In this document: piece after piece, positions 34,796 to 46,180 of the stretch
Layout of the letters: every line of letters begins with the position of its first letter
Position numbering within the stretch: position 1 is the stretch's first letter
Assembly: GCA_036172665.1 (NCBI GenBank)
Contig: CM069876.1
Location: 37,045,001 to 37,109,000, forward strand
Source of the DNA: Prosopocoilus inquinatus
Lineage: Eukaryota > Arthropoda > Insecta > Coleoptera > Lucanidae
DNA length: 64,000 nt
Reading direction: 5' to 3'
Notes under the pieces: generated by a model
The model's database searches: none
What the model was told of the DNA's origin: nothing
What the model saw: only the letters and a program-made list of their open reading frames with translations
Translations under genes and position numbers: made by a program

Positions 34796-37330
34796 TAATC
34801 CTTCGGAGTTAAAATTTTCCCTCCTTGTACCCCTCTGGTCGTTCCGACCAACTTTTGCGGAGGGCTTTAAGCTATTCTCTCCATCCGTTTCCCTCTCAGA
34901 ATAATGACATTTTCAATGGGTCATCCAGCAGTGAAAACCTCATCGACTCATCTCTTTTCGTCTCTGAGTACCTATTCGAGATTTTTCTGAAAAAAATTGG
35001 TGGATACGCCGGGTATAAATTTAAATAATTATCTCCGGAAATGTAGGAGTTAGAAAGATGCGTTTTCACTGTTACGTAGTTAGTTCTTAGCGAACAACTT
35101 AACACAGATGCAGTTTCTTCCGGAAAAATCAGAAAATAGGAAGTTTTAACTTAAAAGAAAAATCTGTTTGTGTTCCAATTAAACGTTACCCTCTCAGAAT
35201 AATGATATTCCCATCAAGAAATTAAACGTAGAAGAAATAACACTTTTCTAAATAACCTAGCTGGGTCTCTATTAGCTATTTTCATAATACAAGTTTTTTG
35301 TTTTTCATCCGCATTTGAAAAATAGCCGCTCCTTTGGGAATTGATCTTACGTCCTTCGAGACCGGAGGGACCATAAAATGGCGATCTTAGGCCCGATTAT
35401 TCTCGGACCTAAGACAGCCTCGGAACTGAAAATAATCGGGCCTAAGAGTAACCTTCCTCTTATCCCTTTCATCATTCCGATAACTTTTGCAGAGTACATT
35501 ACACCATTTTCTTTATACGTTTCCCTCTTAGAATAATGACATTCTTAATGGGTGTGAAATCTATCTCTTTTCGTCTCTGAGTATTCTCGATTTTTCTGAA
35601 AAAAATTGGTGGATGCGCCGGGTACGAACTTAACATTTCCGGAACTTTAACAGCACACATTAAAATAAGAAAAGGTCGCATCGAAAATTAAACGTAGTTA
35701 TAACTTTTATTCGTGATCACCTTTTCATCTGCATTTAGAAAACAGCTGCCCTTTTGGGAATTGATCTTAGTCTTTCGAGACCGAAGTAACCATAATATCG
35801 GTGGTCTTAGGCCCGATATTCTCGATCTTAAGATGGCCTCGGAACTGAGAATAATCACACCTAAGAGAACCCTTGGCAATTAAAATGTTCCTTCCTCTTA
35901 AGCTTCTGGTCGCTCCGGTAACTTTCGCAGAGTGCCTTAAACCATTTTCTCCATTTGCTAGCGCCCTCACCCCTTTTATATCTCGGACACCCAAGTTTCT
36001 TCGTGCGATTTTAAGAAGACCAGTACATCCGCAGGTTACCTACATTCGAAATTAATTATTCAGGAGTCAGACTTCATGGGTCAAGATTATACGACTGATT
36101 TAGGTGACCTTTTTATTACTATTATTAAAAAATCTTCAAAGTTCCGATTACGATGCACAATCGGCGGTTTTAAGCTCGACTATCCTCGAACCTAAAACGT
36201 TCTCAGATCTAAGAATGATCGGGTCTAAGACGACACTTCGGAGTTAAAATTTTCCTTCCCCTTAGCCCCACGGTCTCTTCGATAGCCCTTGCGGGATGAT
36301 TAAGGTCGTTTTTTCCGCCGCAGTTTAACCTTAATCTTCTGTATATTCCCATAGTAACAACTATAAAAATAATTGCTCATTTGCTAATGCCTTTACACTT
36401 TTACATCTTTCTCACCATTTTAAATTAAATTAAATATATCCGCAGGTTGTCTACTTTGGAAATTAATTATTTTAGAAGACAGAGACAGATTCTGCATGCC
36501 CCTTCCGCTCGCTAACGCTTCATGGGTCAAGATAACACGACTGATTTACACGACGTTTTCGAATTGAACCCACGTCCTTCAGGCCCGAAGAAAATCATGC
36601 GAGCCCGTGGACCACCAGCCGTTATATTATTATATTTTTAGAAAAATTTTGTGAAAATCGTTTTTGATTGCAGTGAAAACCTCGAACAGCCTCTGTATAG
36701 CTGTTTCAGCCCTGCTTGGGGCTTCTTCAGCAGACACGTAGCTCGACATTCCCACTGCAAACAAAAACTTTCATTATGCTTTGACAGCAAGCATGGCCGC
36801 CTTGCATGGGGGACTTATTAGGAGCAAATCCCGCTTCAATTTGTCTATCCTACTGCAATGTCAGGTCAAAAAGCGATCGTAAGGTGTCGCTATTTTATCT
36901 GTTCATTATATTTTTATTTTAAAAAATTGTTGCAAATCGTTTTTGATTGCGATCGCGGGGTGTCGTTGTTTCATCTATATTTTTATTATCAATATTATTA
37001 ATACTAAGTGGTTAAAGCTCCGATGATTGACAATCGGCGGTCTTAGGCCGGATTATTCTCGAGCATAAGACGGTCTTAGGCCTGATAATGACAGAAGACA
37101 AGACGACTCTTCGGGGCTAAAATTCCTTTACTCCTACGCTCTTTTCCATAGCTCTTTCGTAGTGACGTAAACGATTTTCTCCCTTTACTAGCGCCCTTGC
37201 TCAGAAATGTTTTTATATCTTCAAACGCCGATGATTTTTCACACCATTTTAACAAAAGCCTACCTTCGAAATTAATTATTTTCGAAGACGGACATTTCTG
37301 GACGCAAACGTTCGTGGATTTAGGACACGC
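34437..37330 (+). repeat. tandem array of hairpin-bearing units
   Basis: At least five units begin with the hairpin (CTTCGAGACCG-AGG, then TCTTAGGCCCGATTATTCTC, then AATAATCGGGCCTAAG) near 34440, 35340, 35757, 36150 and 37030. Each continues with CTGGTCGTTCCG-AACTTTTGC, TTTCCCTCTCAGAATAATGAC, TTTTTCTGAAAAAAATTGGT and GGATACGCCGGGTA, or degraded forms. Spacing is ~400 bp, or ~870-900 bp where units are longer or interrupted. A Penelope-like repeat is inserted at 36645-36965. Confidence 0.75.
36645..36965 (-). mobile_element. Penelope-like repeat copy inside the hairpin array
   Basis: Shares blocks with 23003-23545. The minus strand carries CTGAAGA (36730-36724), AGCCCC...GGGCT, GAA and ACAGCTGT, then CAATCAAAAACGATTT. 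The plus-oriented block GGGGGACTTATTAGGAGC follows at 36808. The relative orientation differs from the 23 kb locus, as expected for rearranged Penelope-like copies. Confidence 0.6.
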
Positions 37331-37840
37331 GACCGATCTACGCGATCTCTTCGATTTCGGAAAATGAAGGAAGTTTTAATTGTGCAGTTCTTTTAAAATT
37401 ACAAAGATATTTGTTTTTCTATTCTTGAAGTGATTAAATTTGATCCAATTATAAAAACAACCCTAAGAAGAGAATGAAGTTAAAAAAAAACATCATTTTT
37501 ATCTCGCGCTTAGGTTTCGAATGGGCAGAAGTTACCACTAGACTGCTTTTCTTAACATGCCTATGTGAAGTTGTTCCAGCCAGTGGTACCAACTGTCAGG
37601 CAAATTCCCGATTCGGGAAATTTTTAAATCAAAAAGAAGAAAGGGCGTTTACATTGCAACTGTTAAAATTTACGAATTTTAAAATTTAATATTAAAGTTT
37701 CTTTAAAAATATTAAGAAAAAATGATTGATTAAAAAGAGAACGCCTTTGTCGTTCCCTTTTCAATTCTCCCTAACAACTTGTTTTTATTAAGGTGGGTAG
37801 AGATGGACTCTGTATTAGAAGTAGACGTCCCTATTTCACG
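37331..37840. other. no gene seen
   Basis: AT-rich DNA. The ORF at 37474-37689 has no recognisable feature. Confidence 0.4.
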
Positions 37841-37844
37841 TATG

Positions 37845-38662
37845 TGTCAGTACACGTGTACACGTGTAATACACGAATTCAAATTTTAGTACGTGTAATA
37901 TTAAATACACGGATATCCGTGTATTTATTTTACACGTGCATTTATTTTACACGTGTATTTATTTTACGCGTGTATTTATATTACAGATGTATTTTAATGT
38001 TTTCTTGATAGGTATTGTCAAGCAGGCAATTAATTGACAAATAGAATAAAATTTACAACTGGAAAAACTTCGTCTCCCGTTTTTTTCTGGACTTCAGCTG
38101 TACATCAAAATAGAGCGAAAACTGTTGTCAATTGTTAGGCGTCTATGATAATCGAAGCGGTATGTACCGGTTAATCTGTTCTTTCACTCTTACTTGCATT
38201 AAACGCATTCTTTCTATCTTACTTTTCTGTCCCGATCCATGTACCGCTCCAGTTATCGTAAAGTAAACGCCTATTGCTGTTGTTTTTTACTGTCGTTGTA
38301 TAAAAGTTACCTTCCCGCCATCGGTAAACAAAAACAAATCAGTTGCTAGGTAACGTATGTTGATTTGAACGTACCGATCGGATCCGTATTTCGTGTATAA
38401 AAATATAATTGAAGTTTGTTCTTGTCCGATGAAAATAGTAAGTAGAAAGTTTTTTTAATCTCAAACCGGACAGAAAAATGAAGGGAAACACACTCAACGT
38501 TTCGCTATAGATTTATAGCTTCGTCAGGAGTAAAAATATACTTGTAATTTAATGTAATTACACGTGTATTTAAATACACGTGTAATGCACAATTAAACGT
38601 GTATTTAATTACACTTGTATTTAATTCGAGAATATTATTACACGGAATCCGTGTACACGTGT
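37845..38662. repeat. segment with two inverted CACGTG-rich flanks
   Basis: The left flank (37850-38000) and right flank (38555-38662) are built from TACACGTGTATTTA-like units in roughly inverted order. Both outer parts read GTACACGTGTACACG-GT. Seven perfect CACGTG boxes are seen (four left, three right). The ~550 bp between them includes a hammerhead-like repeat at 38445-38535. It may be a transposable element with repetitive subterminal sites. Confidence 0.6.
38491..38531 (-). ncRNA. hammerhead-ribozyme-like motif
   Basis: On the minus strand: ACTC, CTGACGA, A, GCTATAAATCTATAGC, GAA, ACGT, T, GAGTG. Stem I ACTC/GAGT, stem II 6 bp with loop AATC, stem III only the palindrome ACGT. One extra A follows the core relative to the 43178-43218 copy. 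The flanking repeat runs on through GGACAGAAA and AAAGTTTTTTTAATCT. Confidence 0.6.
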
Positions 38663-38800
38663 ACCTTAGGTACATGTTCAAAACCGCAGATTCTAATTAG
38701 AAGGTTGCCTTGATCAAGGAAGGGCGCAGAGGGTACGAAAGTCGTTACGTCACGCACGTGAAAAATTCCATTGAACATATTAACCAGACTGTTGCAGTAC

Positions 38801-40056
38801 ATAATAATAATAATAATAATAATGTCTTTATTCTCCAAAAAAATGACATATAATAGAAACAAAAAAAATGAAATTTAGAACAAGGCGAGTTTCAGCTTAG
38901 TCCAAGGGAAGAAGCTGCTCTTACAACTAATCTTGTTACAAATCTCTACTTGTAAATAAATAAATACATTTATTAGGCGATATTTGGAAAATTATTTCAA
39001 ATTTGTAGATGTAAATAAAGAATGAAATGAAATCATACACAAATATAGGGTACATAATTCAATAAATAAAAAAGAAACTTTCTAGAATACACGGTCTTGC
39101 TCCTGTTGCAACTTTTGAAGAAACTGTTTTTTAAAATTGTGAAGATTCTTAGTATTAAAAAGTGTACTGTTATTATTATAATAATTACTTATGACATAGC
39201 TAAATGTTTTTTTAAATTGTTCAGTTTTATGAACGGGTGGTGTCAGTAGGCCACGGAATCGTAAATTTAATGTATGAACATCAGTTAGGTGAACAACTTT
39301 ATTATATAAATAAAGGCTTTTTAAAATTTAAAATCTTATAATATAAACAACAACCGTGCAAAATTCTACGACGTTCCATATTTAGCCAGTGTGAGTCTTT
39401 CAGTTTATAAGTAATTCTTTCATATTTTCTAATGCCAGGTATTAATCTCAAACATGAATTTTGTACTTTTTGTATTCTGTATTTATCAGACGAACTTAAA
39501 AAAGGACCATATACTGAACAACAATAGTTCAATTTGCTGTTACAAAGTAAGGTTTTTATCTGTTTGCTAAATAGTTGTCGATTGTGACAAATTACTCTTA
39601 AGATGGCATAAGCTTGTTGAATAACACGAGTTATGTGTTCTGTAAACTTCAAAGAAGAATCTAATGTTACTCCCAAGTTTTTATAGTCTCCTGCGGTTCT
39701 AATTTTTGAGAATTTATTTTAATGTTAAGGTTAGACAGAACTCTACGACGATCATTCTTTTTACGAAAAACAATTACCACACTTTTAGTTGGGTTAAGAA
39801 ATAATGAATGTTGTTGAGATTTTATAAATAAATTTTGTAAATCAAAATTAATTTTATTACAAGCACTGTCAATATCATTGGGATAAAAAGATAAATAAAT
39901 TTGTGAATCATCTGCATAGAAATGTGATGAACAATGTTTAATAAATGTAGGAAACTGAGAAATATAAACAGAAAACAACAATGGGCCTAATATGGAACCC
40001 TGTGGGATTACACTTTCAATGTTCAAAGCTGCCGATAGATTAGGCATGATCTATTG
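38801..40056 (-). pseudogene. CR1/L2-like non-LTR retrotransposon, 5'-truncated and frameshifted
   Basis: On the minus strand, IPQGSILGPLLFSVYIS and the catalytic-type HFYADDSQIYLSF lie in the first frame (40047-39690). After a single frameshift near 39680 the frame continues with GVTLDSSLKFTEHI, then NYCCSVYGPFLSS and the thumb region to about 39302. This is the order of a CR1/L2-type reverse transcriptase; the endonuclease and the 5' part are missing. The 3' end runs to AATAAAGACATTATTATT at 38801-38835, a microsatellite tail typical of such elements. Confidence 0.85.
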
Positions 40057-42343
40057 ATTTAATTTTTGTGAATTAGATTAAGCTTTAGGAAACAGTTTCA
40101 CTGTGACGGATGGAAGTTTCGTGTGACGTCACGAGATACTTTTGCGGGGGGAAATTTCAAACTACAGATTTAAATGAGACCGAGGCAACCTACTAGATGC
40201 AATTTCAGTTTTACCAACCTTGGTTTTTATATATTTTTTACTCCTGGCGAATCTATCAGTCCGTAGCAAAACGTTGAGTCATTTTTAAGGGTCGGACATT
40301 CTTAGGATATCTGATAAAAACCAGTATAAAGATAAACAAAGCAGCATCGGAGATTTCAACGTCGCCGCTGAACGGCTTTTATGCCCGAGGCACTCTCACC
40401 CTCACGTTCATTACATGAGAAGCAACCGTTTGTTGTAAATTACGTGTGTAACATAAGTGCCTTTATAGTTTATTTCAAATTAATAATTATGGAAACAATA
40501 TAATTCTTTAATGTAGCTTTTGAAAAGACTGGCATAATACATTTAATTCATATCAATTATAGCGCCGTCACTGCAAAAAGAATGCGAGTTCATTTCGGAA
40601 TGAATCGATTATGTAAACAAGTTTTTATATCCAGTCGACCAGAACTGTAGTGGTTACTGCGTGCCGCATAGACTTCTCGGGCTTCGACTGTTTATTTTGT
40701 TTTTACAGGGCAGACGCGTTAAAGATTAGAACTTTTTCCGACTATGATCGCTTCAGCATATTAATAGTTCATCGTATATTTAACGAAACCTTCCGCCTAA
40801 AATGCGCCTAGGCCTGGTCATTATACACTTTACATTATAAAGAAACTTTTATATTAAAAAATGTTATGATGATAACAACTAAGTGAATTTATATTGTTAA
40901 CGTTATTGACGTTTTTTAACCTGATGATGTCACAGCTGGAGTATGACGTAACGAGGGCAATTTTGCGATGAAATCGACGAGCAAAGTGTTTTTTTTTAAA
41001 TATTCTTTCCATAATTATGTTGTAGCACACGTTGTTAAATTTTAAACTGGACGGTTCGGTGTTTTTTTATTCTAAATAGAAAATGTGTATCACCTGAAAG
41101 AGGTGGTAGGCAAAAATAAGGTTGGCAGCACTGAGTACACAGCTGCATGAATAGAGTTTGCGACGAAAATGAAATATTTACAAAAACATCAAATTTGTTT
41201 TAATTCACTGTGCAATGTGATCTGTTTTGTCAAAACGTTTTGCAACGTATTTTAAAATTCAGTTTAATTTCTGAGCAGGATTCCGGTTTCTTACACCCTA
41301 AAGAATTTTTTTTACGACTTTACAACTTCGATTCTCTGCGTAACATGATGTGACGTTTCTGAAACTGTAAAGTTTTCGTTCTCGACTCATTTATATCGGC
41401 GTAATGTCCTTTTCACTGCTAAATTTTTAATTAATCATAAATTATTGCATAGAACATTTCCAATGTCGTATTACATCTATTTGTTCATCCAATTTTTTTT
41501 CTCGGTCACCCTGGTACACCGAACCTAACGCTACAATTTTTTAATTTATTAGTTTGTAACCCCGCGTCATTTTATCATTTGCAATTATTGCAAACACAAT
41601 TTTCACACACATCGATCGGGAATTATTAATTTAAATTTTCCGGAAACAAAGCGCGTCATTTATTATAAATCATTTGCATTTACGCGCGAGAGTCGGCCCG
41701 GGTTTTCCCCGCCAAAAAAAAACAAAAAAAAAACAGTTTGCCCAAGCTATGCAACCGGCAACAATACATCAATGTGTTCATTCATTTTCAGTTTCAGCAA
41801 ACAATATCGCATTTTTCCCGGCTTTTTTTCGCTTTGCGCCATGTAAAAAAAAATAATCGCGTCGTTATTATTTATTGTCGGCTCGCGTTCGTTACTGTCG
41901 TTATAGTTTGTTCTTGTTGATGGCTTTATTATTATTGTCTTTAAAGCGGCGATTTATTTATTTTTATTTTTTTTCTGCCGCAACAAGTCTCTCGTAGATC
42001 ATTCTTTGTATCGTCGTGAGCTGTTAGTTAGTTGGGAAAATAATAATAAATGAGGGCCGGGAAGATATAATTTCCAAGTAAATCATAAAGCAGCGAAAGC
42101 AGAAATAGGGGGAGAAAACGTACAGATTTGATTTATTTTTGAATACTTTTATGGTGACGGTGAAGTGAAACTCACGCACATTTCTGCTTCTTTCTTTTGA
42201 TAATAAATTCAAAAAGTGAAATAGACGTGCTGTTATTGCAAGGAAACGTTTGTTTTCTTCTTAAACTCTGTCTACTTACGTCTATTAAAACTGATTTACT
42301 GTTTGCATCTGCATAATCCACGTTAAGTGAATAAAATAATAAT
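40057..42343. other. no gene seen; degraded hammerhead-like repeat at 40240-40279
   Basis: At 40240-40279: ACTC, CTGGCGA, ATCTATCAGTCCGTAGC, AAA, ACGTTGAGT. This is a mutated copy of the 43.2 kb motif with stem I still able to pair. The rest is the 5' flank of the coiled-coil gene; 42180-42343 may hold its promoter and 5'UTR, with no clear TATA box. Confidence 0.4.
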
Positions 42344-42453
42344 ATGGACGAAGCCGAGCGGCATTCCAGGATATTTCAGGATCTGCTGGACTTGGAAAAA
42401 GATTTCAAGTACAATTTGGGCCTGTTAAAGATTAGGGACGCTGAAATAGCAAG
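42344..42453 (+). CDS. coiled-coil protein, exon 1 of 3
   Basis: The ATG opens MDEAERHSRIFQDLLDLEKD and runs 36 codons plus two bases, ending GCAAG before GTAACT (donor). The phase (2) matches exon 2 at 47904 or 47910 (one base), and exon 2 to exon 3 is phase 0. Together the exons give about 335 residues, almost entirely charged heptad-like helix with long Glu/Lys/Arg/Leu runs. There is no signal peptide or membrane segment, so a cytoskeletal, centrosomal or axonemal structural role is likely, but I do not recognise the family. Introns of 5.4 and 4.7 kb are full of repeats. Confidence 0.7.
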
Positions 42454-42968
42454 GTAACTTTAACAGTTTTAAATAAATGTAACAGCGGTATTTTATGGGC
42501 GAGTTTGACGTTAAATTTGACACAAAACGAACGTCATAACAAAACAAAATAAAAGTATGTGTTTTTTTTTATCAGAGGAGACGAAACAATGACCAACTTT
42601 TTGAACAGAAAACGGAATCATCGGGCAGGGTGAGGACTCTCCCCAGATTACTGCTGTAAACAGGACGGTACTTAAGAATTTAAGCACCCAATGAACTTTG
42701 CAAATATTTTGCACTAGTAAACCTTGGCAATTGTTTAGTAAATCTAACGAAACAAACACCTTACTATTTTTTAAAAAATAGTTACACTTCTTAAAGTACT
42801 CGTGTATAAAATGATATGGTCGACAATTTCTTCTTCTTGAGTGGAGTTAAGTTGACTTGGGTTGGACTTAATTTTAATTAGGTTTTAATTATAAAAAGGC
42901 TCAAATTGTTTGAGTTTCAATTTTCGTAATTTTTGAAGTCCTTCTTTCTTCTGATCTACTATTTTAAA

Positions 42969-43266
42969 TACAAAGTTTTTTTAATCTCGAACCGGACAGA
43001 AATATGATGGGAACACACTCAACGTTTCGCTATAGATTTATAGCTTCGTCAGGAGTCAATTACTATTTTAAAGTTTTAATTCTGAGACAACTCGTATTTT
43101 AGTTTAAAATCATGTTACCTTTTCGTTTCTCTTGACGACTTGTTACTCTTGACAACTTGTTTATTTACCTTTTTTTGCACTCCTGACGAGCTATAAATCT
43201 ATAGCGAAACATTGAGTGTGTTCCCATCATATTTCTGTCCGGTTCAAGATTAAAAAAACTTCGTAC
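42969..43266. mobile_element. inverted pair of hammerhead-bearing repeats in intron 1
   Basis: Two ~90 bp arms (42969-43057 and 43177-43266) are near-perfect reverse complements with a ~120 bp spacer. Each arm consists of the hammerhead-like motif followed by GTTCCCATCATATTTCTGTC, CGGTT and AAAAAAACTT. The same arm occurs singly at 38445-38535. Inverted terminal copies are common in Penelope-like elements; no RT is present, so this would be a non-autonomous form. Confidence 0.65.
43178..43218 (+). ncRNA. hammerhead-ribozyme-like motif, best copy
   Basis: CACTC (43178-43182) pairs with GAGTG (43214-43218) as stem I. CTGACGA (43183-43189) matches the CUGANGA core. GCTATA/TATAGC with loop AATC is stem II (43190-43205). 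GAA is 43206-43208. ACAT plus T (43209-43213) stands for a minimal stem III and cleavage site; sister copies have the self-complementary ACGT. The twin on the minus strand (43016-43057) has ACGT and one extra A after the core. Confidence 0.65.
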
Positions 43267-43539
43267 TTTTAATTCTGAGTTTAAATTTTTGGATAATACG
43301 CTATTATCGTGATAAATGTACAGGGAGATGCCTTAAAGTTTTAAATTTTTCGGCACAAGTTGTATATTGTATTTTATGGCGTCACCTCGCGAGAGAGCGT
43401 CTATGACATCACCTCGAAACAAGTTTAAACGTTAGAACTGATACGTAAAGCTTCAATACTAAAATCGACAAGAAGATTTACCGGTAAAAGTAGTCGGCGA
43501 CAAAAGAATAGACGACGATAAAAGCCCAAGAGGATGATA

Positions 43540-45454
43540 AAAATGATAAAAGCCTTAGTAATGACTGAAAACATTGCACAATTGCTGGCTTACCTGTATG
43601 TAACTCACACACAAATAATTTCCAATGTTGGCAAAGCCTTATTCGAGTTATATCCTCACGGACAGAACTCTTCAGTTTTAAACCATCAAACGAAAACGCA
43701 AACACACTCTTCAGTTGTTCGCCTGAGCAACGCAGGAGGCCGAAATGGCGACGTTGTGCGCGAAGAAGATCGTACCACGTGCGAATTCAGCCAATTGCAA
43801 ATTAGGAAAATATTCTTGGGATGAACGCGCATTCCCGGAGTGTCAGGGCCGTGCGATCCTTAGAATAAAGAAGTAATGGATAGTGTTGGCTTCACTAAAT
43901 AGAGTACACGATCCATCATGGGTGAAATTAAAGAGAATGCAAAAGCAACTGTAACAAATTTCTTTTGGATACTATTTTTTGTTTGTTTTTAGTTACATTG
44001 AGAGTAAAATAGCGAAGATATTAGCAATGACTGAATCAACACATTGCACAATTGCTGACTTACCTGTGTATTACTGTCACGGGCTTCTTAATGATGGACT
44101 GGCGTCATAAAAGTGATTTCCAGAGCTTGCAAAGCCGTATTCGAGTTATGTCCACACGAACAATAACTCTCCAAACTTAAACTTTCTCAAACGAAAACAC
44201 AAATGCACTGTTCAACTGTTCACTTAAGCAATGCAGGAGGCTGAAATGGTGTCGTTGGGCGCGAAAAATATCGTACCACGTGCGAATTCAGCCAATCGCA
44301 AGTTAGGAAAATATTGTTGTGATGAACGCGCATTCCTGAGTGTCAGGGACGTGCGATCCCTAGAATAAAGAAGTGATGGATAGTGTTAGCTTCACTAAGT
44401 AGAGTACACGATCCATCATGGGTGAAATTAACGATGATGCAAAAGCAACTGTAACAGATTTCTTTTGGATGTTATTTTTTGTTTGTTTTGAGTTTCATAG
44501 AGAGTAAAATAGCGAAGGTATTAGCAATGACTGAATCAACACATGCCACAATTGCTAGCTTACCTGAGTATAACTGTCACAGGTTTCTTAATGATGAAAT
44601 GGCGTCACAAAAATGAATTCCAGAGCTGGCAAAGCCGTATTCGAGTTATGTCCACACGAACAATAACTCTCCAAGCTTAAGCTTTCTCAAACGAAAAGAC
44701 AAACGCACTGTTCATCTGTTCACTTAAGGAATGCAGGAGGCTGAAATGGTGTCGTTGGGCGCGAAAGAGATCGTACCACGTGGGAATTCAGCCAATCGGA
44801 AATTATGAAAATATTCTCGGTATGAACACGCATTCCTGCGAGTTAGGGTTGTGCAATCCCTAGAGTAAAGAAGTAATGGATGGCGTTGGTTTCACTAAAT
44901 AGAGTACACGATGCATCATGGGTGAAATTAAAGATAATTCAAAAGCAACTGTAACAAATTTATTTTGGATATTATTTTTTGTTTGTTTTTAGTTACGTTG
45001 GGAGTAAAATAGCGAAGATATTAGCAATGATTGAATCAGCACATTGCACAATCGTTGCCTTACGTGAGTATAACTGTCACCGGCTTCTTAATGATCGACT
45101 AGCGTCACAAAATGATTTCCAGAGCTTGCAAAGCCGTACTCGAGTTAGCTTAAACTTTCTGAAACGAAAACACAAACACACTGTTCAACTGTTCACTTAA
45201 GCAATGCTGGAGGCTGAAATGGCGTCGTTGGGCGCGAGAAAGATCGTACCACAGCCAAACGGAAATTAGGAAAATATCTCGGTATGAACAGGCATTTTTG
45301 CGAGTTATGAACGTGCGATCCCTAGAGTAAAAAATTAATAGATGGTGTTGGCTTCATGGATTAGAGTACACGATCTGTCGTGGGTGAAATGAACGAGGTT
45401 GTAAAAGCAACTGTAACAAATTTCTCTTGGATATTATTTTTTTCTGTTTGTTTT
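43540..45454 (+). repeat. 500 bp-period satellite, four units, in intron 1
   Basis: Unit starts AGTTACATTGAGAGTAAAAT (and variants) lie at 43991, 44491 and 44991, exactly 500 bp apart. A partial first unit begins near 43540, and the last unit ends near 45454. Units share TTAGCAATGACTGAATCA, GCAAAGCCGTATTCGAGTTA, AATGCAGGAGGCTGAAATGG, GATCGTACCACGTG-GAATTC and GATGGATAGTGTTGGCTTCA. Small ORFs vary between units, so no protein is implied. Confidence 0.9.
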
Positions 45455-46180
45455 AAGTTGTATATTTTTATTGTTTTGAGTAGTCTTTTATTTTTACTTA
45501 TTTCCACTTTTTTAACTTAGACTTGGTATACTTGAGAAGAAGCCTTGAGGAATTTTAATTGTTTTGATTTTTAGGGTTATTTTCAATGTTTCAGTTTTCA
45601 GTTTTAATTCATTACTTTTAACTATTTATTTGAGTTTTACTACTATAGAAGTTTTATTACTATAGATTTTTTTTTTGGTATTTTTGATGCCTCGTTTTAC
45701 TTTTTCCTTTCATTTTATGCTTCACTGATGCGATCTTCGATTGTTTGTGTTTTTAGTTTTCTCTTTTCTTCGTACTCTGTTATCTTCTATTCCATCAGGA
45801 ATTTTCTTCATTTTCTTCATCTTCCTGTGGTCTTGATTTTATTATATTCAATTGCTTATTACTCATCAATCTTCAGATGCTCTCTCGAAACGTCTGACTA
45901 TTCTATTTTTATTAATTTTTATTTCTGTTTTATTAGTTTTCTGCTGCATTCTACTTGTACTATTTCTATTTTATTCTATTCTGCTCAGTAACTATTTTCT
46001 TCCATTTCACTATAATTTTATTTCGTTTCCTTCGCTTTAGCGGGTTTACAAGAGTCCTATTTCCGGAATTATTATTTTTGGCTAGCGAACTGTACGCTAA
46101 AACTTTCAGTGTGGCTGTTTTGAGAGAGAAAGGCAGTTACTTATTTCACACATATTTTATAAATAATTAAATTTTAAGTG
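45455..46180 (+). repeat. T-rich low-complexity tract
   Basis: Plus strand is T/C-rich with several overlapping T-rich ORFs that reflect composition. No repeat partner or exon identified. Confidence 0.5.
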
